NCBI RefSeq assembly: GCF_000812665.2
Contig: NZ_CP014327.1
Location: 1,443,501 to 1,507,500, forward strand
Length of the DNA: 64,000 nucleotides
Direction: 5' to 3'
From: Falsihalocynthiibacter arcticus
Lineage (GTDB): Bacteria > Pseudomonadota > Alphaproteobacteria > Rhodobacterales > Rhodobacteraceae
Positions 10,455 through 19,081 of this stretch are shown here, piece after piece. Under the pieces are notes generated by a model. That model was not told the origin of the DNA. It did no database searches and saw nothing but the letters and a program-made list of their open reading frames with translations. Position numbers and translations under genes: made by a program. How positions within the stretch are numbered: position 1 is the first letter of the stretch; each line of letters begins with the position of its first letter.

Positions 10455-11828
10455 ATGACGTCCACTATTCATGTAAAGAACCCGTTTTTGACCGACCCAC
10501 TTGGAGTTGTTTTTGCCCGAACTGCATTTCCAATTATCCTTGTGATGGTCATCAACGGATCCTTTGCCACGATTGATGCGTATTTTCTCGGGCGCTATGT
10601 TGGGGCCGAAGCTCTGACTGCTGTCACGTTGATGTTTCCGATTTTCATGTTTGTTGTTGCTCTTTCAACTCTTGTCGCAGCAGGGTTTTCCAGCGTTCTA
10701 GCGCGCCAATTGGGCGCCGGCGACACGTTCGAAGCTGGTCGCAGTTACGTGCAGGCCTCGCTCCTCACAACGTTGTTTTGCGTATTATTAGTCTCTATTT
10801 TTCAAGCATTCGGTCGGGATTTGGTCGCCTGGGCTGCGAATGGTTCTGCGGAGCTAGCACGCCATGGGTACACGTATATTTCCCTCTCGATCCATTGGTC
10901 ACCCTTGGTGTTTTTCCTGTCAATCAATACGGATTCCTTACGGGCAGAGGGGCGTATGGCGGCGATGGCGTTGATTTCTGTCCTGTCCGCACTGCTCAAT
11001 ATTCTGTTCGATTACATCTTTGTTGCAGAGCTTGAGATGGGCGTCGCGGGGTCTGCATGGGGATCAATTGTGCCTCAAATGCTGGCGATTGCCGCGATTT
11101 TCGCCTATCGAGCGAAGGTCGGCTGGAGTTTTGAAGTTTCGCGCCAAAGCTTTACTCCCTCCCCCCATTTATGGCGCACGTTTCTGGCTTTGGGTGCGCC
11201 AGCAAGCCTCGGTTATATCGGCTTTGCGCTTAGTGCCGGAATTACGATTCTCCTGCTGCAAATTTGGTCCGTCGATTACCAAGCCATCGCGGGTGCGTAT
11301 GGTATTTCGACACGGGTCATGACGTTTGTGTTTATGCCAATCTTGGGATTGTCGTTTGCGACCCAGACGATTGTGGGAAATAATTTCGGGGCAGGGAAGC
11401 CGGAACGTGCGCGGGCCGCTCTGCGTGTGTCGATGATCTGTGCGGGGGTCTATTGCGCAGGGTTTCAGGCGTGTTTGTATCTGTTTCGCTCGGAAATCGG
11501 TGGAATATTCGTGACTGATGCTGCAACAGTTCACGAGTTTGCACGCATTCTGCCTTTCGCAACGCTCACGCTTTTTCTTTTCGGGCCACAAATGATGGTG
11601 GGAATGTATTTTCAAGCCATCGGGGACGCGCGGCGTGCCGCACTGCTCAACCTTTCGCGCACGTATATTTTCGGGATTCCGCTATTGGTTCTCATGCCGA
11701 GCTTGGTTGGGGAAATTGGGATTTGGATATCTGGCGCTGTTGCCGAGGTTTTTGTCCTTCTGTTGACGCTCGTGGTTTTAAAGCGAACAGGGGTGTTAAA
11801 AGGCTCTAATACGGCGAAATTCGCATAA
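10455..11828 (+). CDS. MATE-family multidrug/sodium antiporter
   Basis: Inner-membrane efflux protein of about 457 residues with the twelve-helix, two-half MATE pattern. Visible marks are INGSFATIDAYFLGRYVGAEALTAVTL in the first half, LARQLGAGD after helix 2, and LSFATQTIVGNNFGAGKPERAR at the start of the second half. MATE proteins export cationic compounds against Na+ or H+; the substrate here is not predictable. The ATG at 10455 has CAGGAG seven bases upstream; the longer frame from 10308 overlaps the preceding gene and is unlikely. The gene converges on ilvE with a shared hairpin between. Confidence 0.9.
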   Translation: MTSTIHVKNPFLTDPLGVVFARTAFPIILVMVINGSFATIDAYFLGRYVGAEALTAVTLMFPIFMFVVALSTLVAAGFSSVLARQLGAGDTFEAGRSYVQASLLTTLFCVLLVSIFQAFGRDLVAWAANGSAELARHGYTYISLSIHWSPLVFFLSINTDSLRAEGRMAAMALISVLSALLNILFDYIFVAELEMGVAGSAWGSIVPQMLAIAAIFAYRAKVGWSFEVSRQSFTPSPHLWRTFLALGAPASLGYIGFALSAGITILLLQIWSVDYQAIAGAYGISTRVMTFVFMPILGLSFATQTIVGNNFGAGKPERARAALRVSMICAGVYCAGFQACLYLFRSEIGGIFVTDAATVHEFARILPFATLTLFLFGPQMMVGMYFQAIGDARRAALLNLSRTYIFGIPLLVLMPSLVGEIGIWISGAVAEVFVLLLTLVVLKRTGVLKGSNTAKFA

Positions 11829-11856
11829 AAAAATGGCGCCCGATCACTCGGACGCC
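11827..11856 (-). terminator. Terminator for ilvE
   Basis: GGCGCCCGA and TCGGACGCC form a nine-base stem with one mismatch around a TCAC loop. Read on the minus strand it is followed by ATTTTTTT, so it terminates ilvE transcripts. It sits directly after the MATE stop and may also protect that gene's 3' end. Confidence 0.8.
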
Positions 11857-11882
11857 GAATTCTTATTGTCACACAGCTTAGC

Positions 11883-12752
11883 TTAAACGCGGACGAGTTT
11901 TTCGTAGCTTTCCGAAATATCACGTGCAAGTGCACCGACTTCGAAATTGTAGGCGCCAATTTGCCCCACGGGCGTTACTTCCGCCGCAGTACCTGTGAGC
12001 CAGCATTGCTCAAAGCCTTCGAGCTCTTCCACATTGATGTGCCGCTCATGAACCTTGATGCCTTTTTCGCCCAGCATTGTGATGACTGTTTGGCGGGTCA
12101 ATCCGTTGAGGAAGCAATCAGGCAAGGGTGTGTGAACTTCGCCGTCTTTGACAAAGAAAAGATTGGCGCCGGTCGCTTCGGCAACATAGCCGCGGTAATC
12201 GAACATCATCGCATCGGAGCAGCCTTTGGCTTCGGCGGCGTGTTTTGACATTGTGCAGATCATATAAAGGCCGGCTGCTTTTGCGAAGCAAGGGATCGTT
12301 TCCGGGCTTGGACGCTTCCATTTGGAGATGTCCAGTTTCGCACCTTTATATTTTGCGTCACCGTAGTAGTTGCCCCATTCCCACGCCGCGATTGCTAGGC
12401 GGACAGGATTGCGCGCGGAGGCGACACCCATATCCGGACCTGCGCCGCGCCATGCGATCGCGCGCACATATGCGTCAGTGAGGCCGTTGGCTTTCATCGT
12501 TTCGTATTTTGCGGTTTCGATTTCTTCAACGGTAAAGGGAATTTCGAAATCGATATATTCAGCGGATTTGCGCAGGCGAACCGAGTGATCCATGCTGCGG
12601 AAAATCTTGCCGTTATAGGCACGCTCGCCCTCGAATACGGAGGACGCATAATGCAAACCATGGGTCAAAAGGTGGACTTTTGCGTCGCGCCATTCGACAA
12701 GTTTTCCGTCCATCCAGATCTTTCCGTCGCGGTCATCATATCCAGTGGTCAT
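11883..12752 (-). CDS. ilvE: Branched-chain amino acid aminotransferase
   Basis: PLP-dependent class IV aminotransferase for the last step of leucine, isoleucine and valine synthesis, and the first step of their breakdown. The PLP lysine is in PCFAKAAGLYM (Lys158). Downstream marks are DYRGYVAEATGANLFFVKDG and LNGLTRQTV, and the C-terminal LTGTAAEVTPVGQIG loop that holds the cofactor phosphate. Length 289 fits the short IlvE type. It is divergent from petP with 176 bases between, a layout I recall from other Rhodobacteraceae. Confidence 0.93.
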   Translation of the reverse strand: MTTGYDDRDGKIWMDGKLVEWRDAKVHLLTHGLHYASSVFEGERAYNGKIFRSMDHSVRLRKSAEYIDFEIPFTVEEIETAKYETMKANGLTDAYVRAIAWRGAGPDMGVASARNPVRLAIAAWEWGNYYGDAKYKGAKLDISKWKRPSPETIPCFAKAAGLYMICTMSKHAAEAKGCSDAMMFDYRGYVAEATGANLFFVKDGEVHTPLPDCFLNGLTRQTVITMLGEKGIKVHERHINVEELEGFEQCWLTGTAAEVTPVGQIGAYNFEVGALARDISESYEKLVRV

Positions 12753-12801
12753 TTGGTCTCTCCTCGAATTTTGCCGTGCTGCGCGGCTGATTTTTCATAA
12801 G

Positions 12802-12841
12802 TTGCGCAAGTAATGACCGTTTCGGACATATTATTGCGTAA
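12802..12841. promoter_or_regulatory. Paired TTGCG(C/T)AA palindromes between ilvE and petP
   Basis: TTGCGCAA at 12802-12809 is a perfect eight-base palindrome. TTGCGTAA at 12834-12841 differs at one base. They are 32 bases apart, close to three helical turns, and a larger inverted match (TTGCGCAAGTAAT against ATTATTGCGTAA) joins them. MarR-type proteins bind such palindromes and petP encodes one, so autoregulation, or control of ilvE, is a reasonable guess. No binding evidence exists here. Confidence 0.45.
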
Positions 12842-12928
12842 AAACTGATCTTTGCTACTATTTGATTCTTGGAAAGTCAACAAGGCTGACATAAAATCGA
12901 ACTGAATAGCATTCGCAAGGAGATCGAT

Positions 12929-13435
12929 ATGGCCGATGGTTCGACAGCTCAAGGCGGAGAAAGCCTTTTGTTTCTGACAGATGAGCATTTGCGCAAAGGG
13001 ATTGAAGCGATGTTCTTTGCTTATCGCGGATTTACGGCTGATCCGGATCGGATTTTGGCGAACTACGCGTACGGTCGCGCGCACCATCGTGCGGTTCATT
13101 TCATTCATCGAAGTCCGGGGACCACAGTAAATAATCTGTTACTGGTTCTTGGGGTCACGAAACAGTCTCTAAATCGTGTCTTGCGAACTTTGATCGAAGA
13201 CGGTTTGGTTGAAAGCCGCATAGGAAAGAAAGATAAGCGGGAACGGCATTTGTTTCTGACCGAAAGCGGTGAGGTTCTCGAAGCCGATCTTTCCGATGCG
13301 CAGCGCGCCCGTATGCGGACGGCGTTTCGCGCAGCGGGGCCCGAGGCCGTATCGGGATTTAGGCAAGTTTTGGAAGCAATGATGGACCCGGACCAGCGGC
13401 GCCAGTATAAGAATTTCAAGGAGAGCGGTTCATGA
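12929..13435 (+). CDS. petP: MarR-family regulator PetP
   Basis: Winged-helix regulator of 168 residues: dimerisation helices at both ends, with the DNA-binding part around PGTTVNNLLLVLGVTKQSLNRVLRTLIEDGLVESRIGKKDKRERHLFLT shown here in short as VTKQSLNRVL and KDKRERHLFLT. In Rhodobacter capsulatus petP and petR lie together, upstream of the bc1 operon, and PetR is needed for its expression. Here they overlap by four bases in the same order but sit about 16 kb from petABC. ATG at 12929 has AAGGAG eight bases upstream. The name rests on the pairing with petR. Confidence 0.82.
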   Translation: MADGSTAQGGESLLFLTDEHLRKGIEAMFFAYRGFTADPDRILANYAYGRAHHRAVHFIHRSPGTTVNNLLLVLGVTKQSLNRVLRTLIEDGLVESRIGKKDKRERHLFLTESGEVLEADLSDAQRARMRTAFRAAGPEAVSGFRQVLEAMMDPDQRRQYKNFKESGS

Positions 13436-14136
13436 GCGATGCAAACGAAGCCCACCTATTAATTGTCGATGACGATGAGCGCATCCGAGGCCTGCTTCAA
13501 AAGTTTCTCATTCGGAACGGTTTTTGGGTGACGGCTGCGAGGGACGCCGTGCATGCGCGTCGCATCTTATCCGGGCTTGAGTTTGATTTAATCGTGTTGG
13601 ATGTCATGATGCCGGGCGAGGACGGAATCAGCCTGACGCGTAGTTTGCGCGAAACGATTACCACGCCGATCTTGCTCCTGACCGCTAAAGGCGAAACAGA
13701 AGACCGGATTGCAGGGCTTGAGGCCGGAGCGGATGATTATCTTGCCAAACCGTTTGAGCCCAAAGAGCTACTCTTGCGGATTAACGCGATTTTGCGGCGG
13801 ATTCCTGCGGCGATTGATGCGCAAAATGGGCCGAAGATAATCACCTTGGGTGCGCTGCGATACGACGTGAGTCGTGCGGAATTGGCGCGAGGCGATGCCC
13901 CAATCCGGCTAACGGCAACCGAGAGTGCATTGATGAAAATTTTCACCGCCAACATGGGCGAGGCGCTTTCGCGAGGGCAGCTTGTTGAGGACCTTGGACG
14001 CGACAAGGGGCAGGCGCAAGAACGCGCCGTAGATGTGCAAATAACCCGTCTGCGTCGCAAAATTGAGGCCGATCCCAAGCAGCCGCGCTATCTTCAAACC
14101 GTTCGTGGCGCTGGCTATATGCTGGGAAGCGATTGA
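13432..14136 (+). CDS. petR: OmpR-family response regulator PetR
   Basis: Receiver domain (residues about 8-120) with acidic pocket DDD at 13-15, phospho-acceptor Asp57 in VLDVMMPGEDG, Thr84 and Lys106. A C-terminal winged-helix DNA-binding domain ends in AVDVQITRLRRKIE and YLQTVRGAGYML. No histidine kinase is adjacent; the partner is the MarR protein PetP with a four-base overlap. In R. capsulatus PetR is required for the cytochrome bc1 operon. The full set of receiver residues is present, so phosphorylation is possible. Confidence 0.87.
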   Translation: MSDANEAHLLIVDDDERIRGLLQKFLIRNGFWVTAARDAVHARRILSGLEFDLIVLDVMMPGEDGISLTRSLRETITTPILLLTAKGETEDRIAGLEAGADDYLAKPFEPKELLLRINAILRRIPAAIDAQNGPKIITLGALRYDVSRAELARGDAPIRLTATESALMKIFTANMGEALSRGQLVEDLGRDKGQAQERAVDVQITRLRRKIEADPKQPRYLQTVRGAGYMLGSD

Positions 14137-14158
14137 CCTTCTAAAACAGGAGTTCGTT

Positions 14159-15094
14159 TTGACGACTGCTCTTCTCACCCATGCCGATTGCCTTCTGCAC
14201 GAAACGCCTCAGGGCCACCCCGAACAAATCGCACGTTTGGAGCGGGTCCTTGAGGCGCTTTCGGATGCAAAATTCGACCCTATTCTGCGTAAAAAGGCCC
14301 CTTTGGTGGCGGATGATGATTTGCTCAGGGTGCATCCGAAATCGCATATCATGGATATTCGGGATTCAGCACCCGATGCTGGAATCGCCCAAATCGAGGG
14401 CGATACATATATTTCGGCGGGCTCGGTTGCCGCCGCATATCGCGCGGCGGGGGCCTGTGTGCGGGCCGTTGATTTGGTGCTGTCGGGCGAGGTTCAAAAT
14501 GCTTTCGCCGCCGTGCGTCCGCCCGGACATCATGCCGAACGCGAAACGCCAATGGGGTTTTGCCTGTTTGGTTCAGTTGCCGTTGCAGCCAAATATGCGG
14601 TGGACGTTTATGGGCTCAAGCATGTCGCGATTATCGATTTTGACGTGCACCACGGAAATGGCACCCAAGACCTCATAGAGGGGGATTCGCGCATTGCCTT
14701 TGCCTCGTCCCACCAGATGCCATTGTTCCCCGGAACAGGGTCGGCCGATGAAACGGGTTCCGCGAACAATGTGATGAATGTCCCCCTTGCGGAAGGGTCT
14801 GGTGGGGTCGAAATGCGCAGGGTCTATTCCGAGGAAATCCTCCCATATGTGGCTCTATTCCGTCCTGAATTGATCCTTGTCTCCGCAGGTTTCGATGCGC
14901 ATCGCGCCGATCCATTGGCAGGGCTCAATTGGGAAACCGACGATTTTAGATGGCTCACGGAAAAGATTTGCGATTTGGCGGACCAAACCTGCGCGGGACG
15001 GGTGGTCTCGTCTCTCGAAGGCGGGTATGATTTGGAGGCGTTGGCCGAAGCGACGGCCGCGCATGTGGAAATTTTGATGGAGCGCGGCGCATGA
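14159..15094 (+). CDS. Histone-deacetylase-like (class II type) amidohydrolase
   Basis: Zinc-dependent deacetylase of the HDAC / acetylpolyamine amidohydrolase / AcuC superfamily. The motifs are complete: RPPGHHAERETPMGFCLF, the zinc ligands in DFDVHHGNGTQD, and SAGFDAHRADPLAGL. Substrates in bacteria are acetyl-lysine proteins or acetylated polyamines; which applies here is not shown. I take TTG at 14159 as start because ACAGGAG lies seven bases before it; this gives 311 residues and clears petR. The stop overlaps xseB by four bases (ATGA). Confidence 0.85.
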   Translation: MTTALLTHADCLLHETPQGHPEQIARLERVLEALSDAKFDPILRKKAPLVADDDLLRVHPKSHIMDIRDSAPDAGIAQIEGDTYISAGSVAAAYRAAGACVRAVDLVLSGEVQNAFAAVRPPGHHAERETPMGFCLFGSVAVAAKYAVDVYGLKHVAIIDFDVHHGNGTQDLIEGDSRIAFASSHQMPLFPGTGSADETGSANNVMNVPLAEGSGGVEMRRVYSEEILPYVALFRPELILVSAGFDAHRADPLAGLNWETDDFRWLTEKICDLADQTCAGRVVSSLEGGYDLEALAEATAAHVEILMERGA

Positions 15095-15333
15095 GCGACA
15101 CCCTAGTGAGCGAAATGAGTTTTGAACAGGCGATGGCCGAGCTTGAAGCAGTGGTTGGACAATTGGACAACGGCCAAGTGGCGTTGGACGAGTCGATCAA
15201 ACTGTATGAACGCGGTGCCAAACTCAAAGAACACTGTGACGCTAAGCTTAAAGAAGCTGAAGAAAAAGTCGCCGCCATTAAATTGGGCGAGGGCGGTGTC
15301 CCGATTGGTACGACGCCGGTTGAAGGTCTCTAA
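15091..15333 (+). CDS. xseB: Exodeoxyribonuclease VII small subunit
   Basis: Eighty-residue helical subunit of exonuclease VII, which degrades single-stranded DNA into oligonucleotides with the large subunit XseA (not in this window). The family core is clear: SFEQAMAELEAVVGQLDNG, followed by LDESIKLYERGAKLKEHCDAKL. It starts inside the preceding deacetylase stop and is followed after three bases by ispA, the order usual in this group. Confidence 0.94.
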   Translation: MSDTLVSEMSFEQAMAELEAVVGQLDNGQVALDESIKLYERGAKLKEHCDAKLKEAEEKVAAIKLGEGGVPIGTTPVEGL

Positions 15334-15336
15334 CAC

Positions 15337-16206
15337 ATGTTTGAAAACGCTTTGGCGCAGGCCGCAGACGAGGTTTCGGCCTGTCTTACCCAAACGCTTG
15401 CGCGATACCCCAACGTCCCGTTGACCGACGCAATGCGTTACGCGGTGACGGGTGGAAAGCGGCTTCGGGCGTTTTTGGTGATCGAAGGTGCGCGGTTATA
15501 CGGTGTCTATCCACGGCAATCTGTTTGGGCCGCCGCGGCAGTGGAAGCACTGCACGCATACTCGCTGGTGCACGATGATTTGCCTTGCATGGACAACGAT
15601 GATTTGCGCCGTGGCCTGCCCACTGTCCACGTGAAATGGGACGAGGCGACCGCCGTTTTGGTAGGCGATGCCTTACAGACCCTCGCGTTTGACCTGCTTG
15701 CAAGCAAGGAATGTGCGCCCAAGGCCTCGACACGGATTGAGCTTATCCAAACAATGGCGCGGGCCTCTGGTGGGCAAGGGATGGTGCTGGGGCAAATGCA
15801 AGACATAGCATCAGAAACGGCTCTAACGCCGCTAAACTTGGACCAAATTACCGAGCTTCAGGCAAATAAGACCGGCGCGCTTATTCAATGGTCCGCTATG
15901 GCGGGGCCGATCCTCGCGGGGCAGGATGTGGGGCCACTGCGTCACTATGCCAATGCGCTCGGCCTTGCGTTTCAAATCGCAGATGACATCATGGATGTTG
16001 AAGGCGACGCGCAAAAAGCAGGGAAACGCCTAAACAAAGACACCGAGGCCGGAAAGGCAACGTTTGTCTCGCTTTTGGGGATGGATGAGGCGAAAAAACG
16101 CGCATCTGACCTGATTGATGAGGCCGAATCCGCCCTCGCACCCTTCGGCGACAAAGCACAGAACTTGCGCGAAGCCGCGCGTTTCGTTATTGCACGCGAA
16201 AGTTAA
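15337..16206 (+). CDS. ispA: Polyprenyl diphosphate synthase (farnesyl/geranyl type)
   Basis: Condenses isopentenyl diphosphate with allylic diphosphates to make farnesyl (or geranylgeranyl) diphosphate. The first Asp-rich motif is HDDLPCMDNDDLRRG and the second is FQIADDIMDVEGD. The substrate lysine region GGKRLRAFLV is near residues 32-41. Length 289 is typical of IspA. It lies between xseB and dxs, the standard isoprenoid block. Chain length cannot be read with certainty from sequence alone. Confidence 0.92.
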   Translation: MFENALAQAADEVSACLTQTLARYPNVPLTDAMRYAVTGGKRLRAFLVIEGARLYGVYPRQSVWAAAAVEALHAYSLVHDDLPCMDNDDLRRGLPTVHVKWDEATAVLVGDALQTLAFDLLASKECAPKASTRIELIQTMARASGGQGMVLGQMQDIASETALTPLNLDQITELQANKTGALIQWSAMAGPILAGQDVGPLRHYANALGLAFQIADDIMDVEGDAQKAGKRLNKDTEAGKATFVSLLGMDEAKKRASDLIDEAESALAPFGDKAQNLREAARFVIARES

Positions 16207-16223
16207 GCCCGTAGGAGGGCCGC

Positions 16224-18151
16224 ATGAGCCAAAGACCAGTCACGCCTATTCTTGATCGCATTTCGGCCCCCGCCGACATGAAAGCCCTCAGTGACCCTGA
16301 GCTGACTCAACTTGCGAACGAGTTGCGCGCAGAGACGATCTCAGCTGTTTCCGTCACAGGAGGCCATCTTGGGGCGGGTCTGGGGTTGTTGAACTAACAA
16401 CCGCGATCCATGCCGTTTTCGATACGCCCAAGGACCGTTTGATCTGGGACGTGGGCCACCAGTGTTACCCCCATAAGATTCTCACGGGTCGCCGTGATCG
16501 CATTCGGACTTTGCGCCAAAAAGGCGGCCTGTCGGGCTTCACCAAGCGCAGCGAAAGCCCGTACGATCCCTTCGGCGCGGCACATTCAAGCACGTCGATT
16601 TCGGCGGCGTTGGGATTTGCTGTGGCGCGCGATTTGGGCGGCGCCCCTGAGCACGGTATCGGCGACGCAATCGCGGTGATTGGCGATGGATCGATGAGCG
16701 CGGGCATGGCCTATGAGGCCATGAACAATGCGGGTCACTTGAAAAAACGCATGTTCGTCATCCTTAACGACAATGAAATGTCGATTGCGCCCCCCGTTGG
16801 CGCGATGTCGAGCTACTTAAGCTCCCTTTATGCGGGCGCACCGTTTCAAGAATTGAAAGCGGCTGCACGTGGCGCGGTGAGCCTGTTGCCCCATCCCTTC
16901 CAAGAAGGGGCCAAACGCGCCAAGGAAATGGTCAAACACATGACCGTAGGCGGCACGCTTTTTGAGGAACTTGGTTTTTCCTATGTCGGTCCGATTGATG
17001 GCCATGACATGGACGCGTTATTGGCGGTTTTACGGACAGTGAAATCCCGTGCGACGGGGCCGATGCTCATTCACGTACTGACGAAAAAAGGCAAAGGGTA
17101 CGCCCCTGCTGAAAGTGCCCGCGACAAGGGCCATGCGACTGCGAAATTCGACGTTTTGACGGGCGAGCAGAAAAAACCGCCGTCAAATGCCCCAAGTTAT
17201 ACCAATGTTTTTGCGAAGGCATTGCTCGCCGAGGCGGCAAAAGACGACAAGATCGCAGCAGTGACGGCCGCGATGCCGGACGGTACGGGCCTAAACCTCT
17301 TCGCGGAACGCTATCCTAGCCGTTGTTTTGACGTCGGAATTGCCGAGCAACATGGCGTTACATTTGCCGCCGCCCTTGCTGCCGGTGGGATAAAACCCTT
17401 CTGTGCGATTTATTCCACCTTCCTGCAACGCGGCTATGATCAGGTGGTTCATGACGTGGCAATCCAGCGCCTTCCGGTCCGGTTCGCGATTGATCGCGCG
17501 GGCCTAGTTGGGGCTGATGGCGCGACCCATGCGGGTAGCTTTGACATTGCCTTTTTGGCCAACCTTCCCGATTTTGTCGTGATGGCGGCCGCCGATGAGG
17601 CCGAACTTGTGCATATGGTTGCAACTGCCGCCAGCATCAATGACCGCCCCAGTGCCTTCCGCTTTCCACGCGGCGAAGGCGTGGGCGTTGACCTTCCCGA
17701 ACGGGGTATTCCGCTTGAAATCGGTAAGGGGCGCATGATCCAGGAAGGCGCACGGGTTGCGATCCTTTCGTTTGGGACACGTCTGTCAGAAGTCGAAAAA
17801 GCCGCAGAGAAACTTGCCGCGCGGGGTATCACCCCAACGATTGCTGATGCGCGCTTTGCGAAACCGTTGGATCGCGAATTGATCCTTCGCCTCGCACGCG
17901 ACCACGAAGCGCTAATCACAATCGAAGAGGGCGCAATCGGTGGTTTTGGAAGCCATGTGGCTCAATTGCTGGCCGAAGAGGGCGTGTTTGACACAGGTCT
18001 CAAGTTCCGCTCCATGGTGCTGCCGGACACGTTTATCGACCATGCAAATCCAGTTGATATGTATGCGGATGCGGCGATGAACCGCGAGCATATCGAAGCG
18101 AAAGTTCTGGATGTGCTGGGCGTGGCGCAGATTTCAAGTCAACGCGCTTAA
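16224..18151 (+). pseudogene. dxs: 1-deoxy-D-xylulose-5-phosphate synthase, apparent frameshift
   Basis: ThDP enzyme that makes DXP from pyruvate and glyceraldehyde 3-phosphate, first step of the MEP pathway. ATG at 16224 follows GGAGGG and reads [13 protein letters not shown] up to GGHLGAGLG, where the frame stops early. The rest continues one frame away with [42 protein letters not shown] (ThDP motif) and [15 protein letters not shown], ending at 18151. The break lies at GGGG (16382-16385); a fifth G gives GLGVVEL and one uninterrupted protein of about 642 residues. Because dxs is normally essential unless duplicated, a lost base in the assembly is the first explanation to test. Confidence 0.9.
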
Positions 18152-18981
18152 TCTTCCTCTAATAAGGCGCGTAGGCCCGATTGATAGTCGGGAAACAACA
18201 GCTTTACGCCTAATTCGTCTCTGATTTTGTCGTTTCGAACCCGTTTTGACTCTGCATAAAAGCTTCGCGCCATCGGTGACATTTCTGCTGTGTCAAAATC
18301 AATCGCGGGTGGGATTGGCGCGCCGAGAAGTTCGGCGGCAAAACCGATCACGTCCTCGGGTGGCGCAGGGAAGTCATCACAGACGTTATAAATCGCCCCC
18401 GGGTTGGGGTGCGCCACGCTGGCCGCCAAAACTTGCGCAATGTCCGCGACATGGGTCCGCGAAAAGACCTGATTTTTCTTGATAATCCTGCGTGCCGTTC
18501 CATTGCGCACCTTTGCAAAGGGGCCACGCCCTGGGCCGTAAATCCCCGCAAGGCGAAATATATGAAGAGGTAGCCCCGCGGATTTAGCCAGTTCTTGCCA
18601 TTGAGATTCCGCCAAGACGCGCATTTCGCCGCGCTTTGTTGAAGGCGTGAGCGGCGTAGCCTCATCAACCCAGCCGCCGTCATGGTTGCCATAAACGCCC
18701 GTTGTCGAAAGATACCCAACCCATTCAAGGTGCGGTGCAGCGCGGGCGATTTCATCGCCAAGTGTTTTGAGGACAACGTCACCATTCTCATCCGGCGCAA
18801 TTGACACTAACACATGCGTTGCAGTTTCTAATGCAGGGGAAATCGACGTTCCCGGCCATGCGATGGTCTGGTTACCACCCGCACGACTCGTGCCTGTGAT
18901 TTGCCATAGATCAGGGTCTAATAGGGCACTAAACGCCTGTGCGCTGTAGCCGTGGCCGAAGGATAAGAGGTGTTTTTTCAT
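18148..18981 (-). CDS. NAD(P)-dependent SDR / epimerase-like protein (YeeZ type)
   Basis: Extended short-chain dehydrogenase fold of 277 residues. The Rossmann motif is near the N-terminus ([13 protein letters not shown]). The middle has [13 protein letters not shown], and [12 protein letters not shown] matches the epimerase family. The classical YxxxK pair is not obvious, as in YeeZ-like atypical SDRs, so catalytic activity is uncertain. I start at the ATG at 18981 because the Rossmann strand begins there; the open frame extends 70 residues further without family features. It converges on dxs with a four-base overlap of stops. Confidence 0.8.
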   Translation of the reverse strand: MKKHLLSFGHGYSAQAFSALLDPDLWQITGTSRAGGNQTIAWPGTSISPALETATHVLVSIAPDENGDVVLKTLGDEIARAAPHLEWVGYLSTTGVYGNHDGGWVDEATPLTPSTKRGEMRVLAESQWQELAKSAGLPLHIFRLAGIYGPGRGPFAKVRNGTARRIIKKNQVFSRTHVADIAQVLAASVAHPNPGAIYNVCDDFPAPPEDVIGFAAELLGAPIPPAIDFDTAEMSPMARSFYAESKRVRNDKIRDELGVKLLFPDYQSGLRALLEED

Positions 18982-19081
18982 CGGGATAGGATGCGAAATC
19001 TTGCTTCGGGCCGCAAGCGAGAAACGCCATTGTCGCATTTTCTTCACTTGCACATACCCGAAATCTAGGAACAAATGACCT

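Noticed and set aside
16382-16385. Programmed frameshifting in dxs
   Set aside because: No slippery heptamer, no downstream stimulatory structure noticed, and no precedent for dxs. Base loss explains it more simply.
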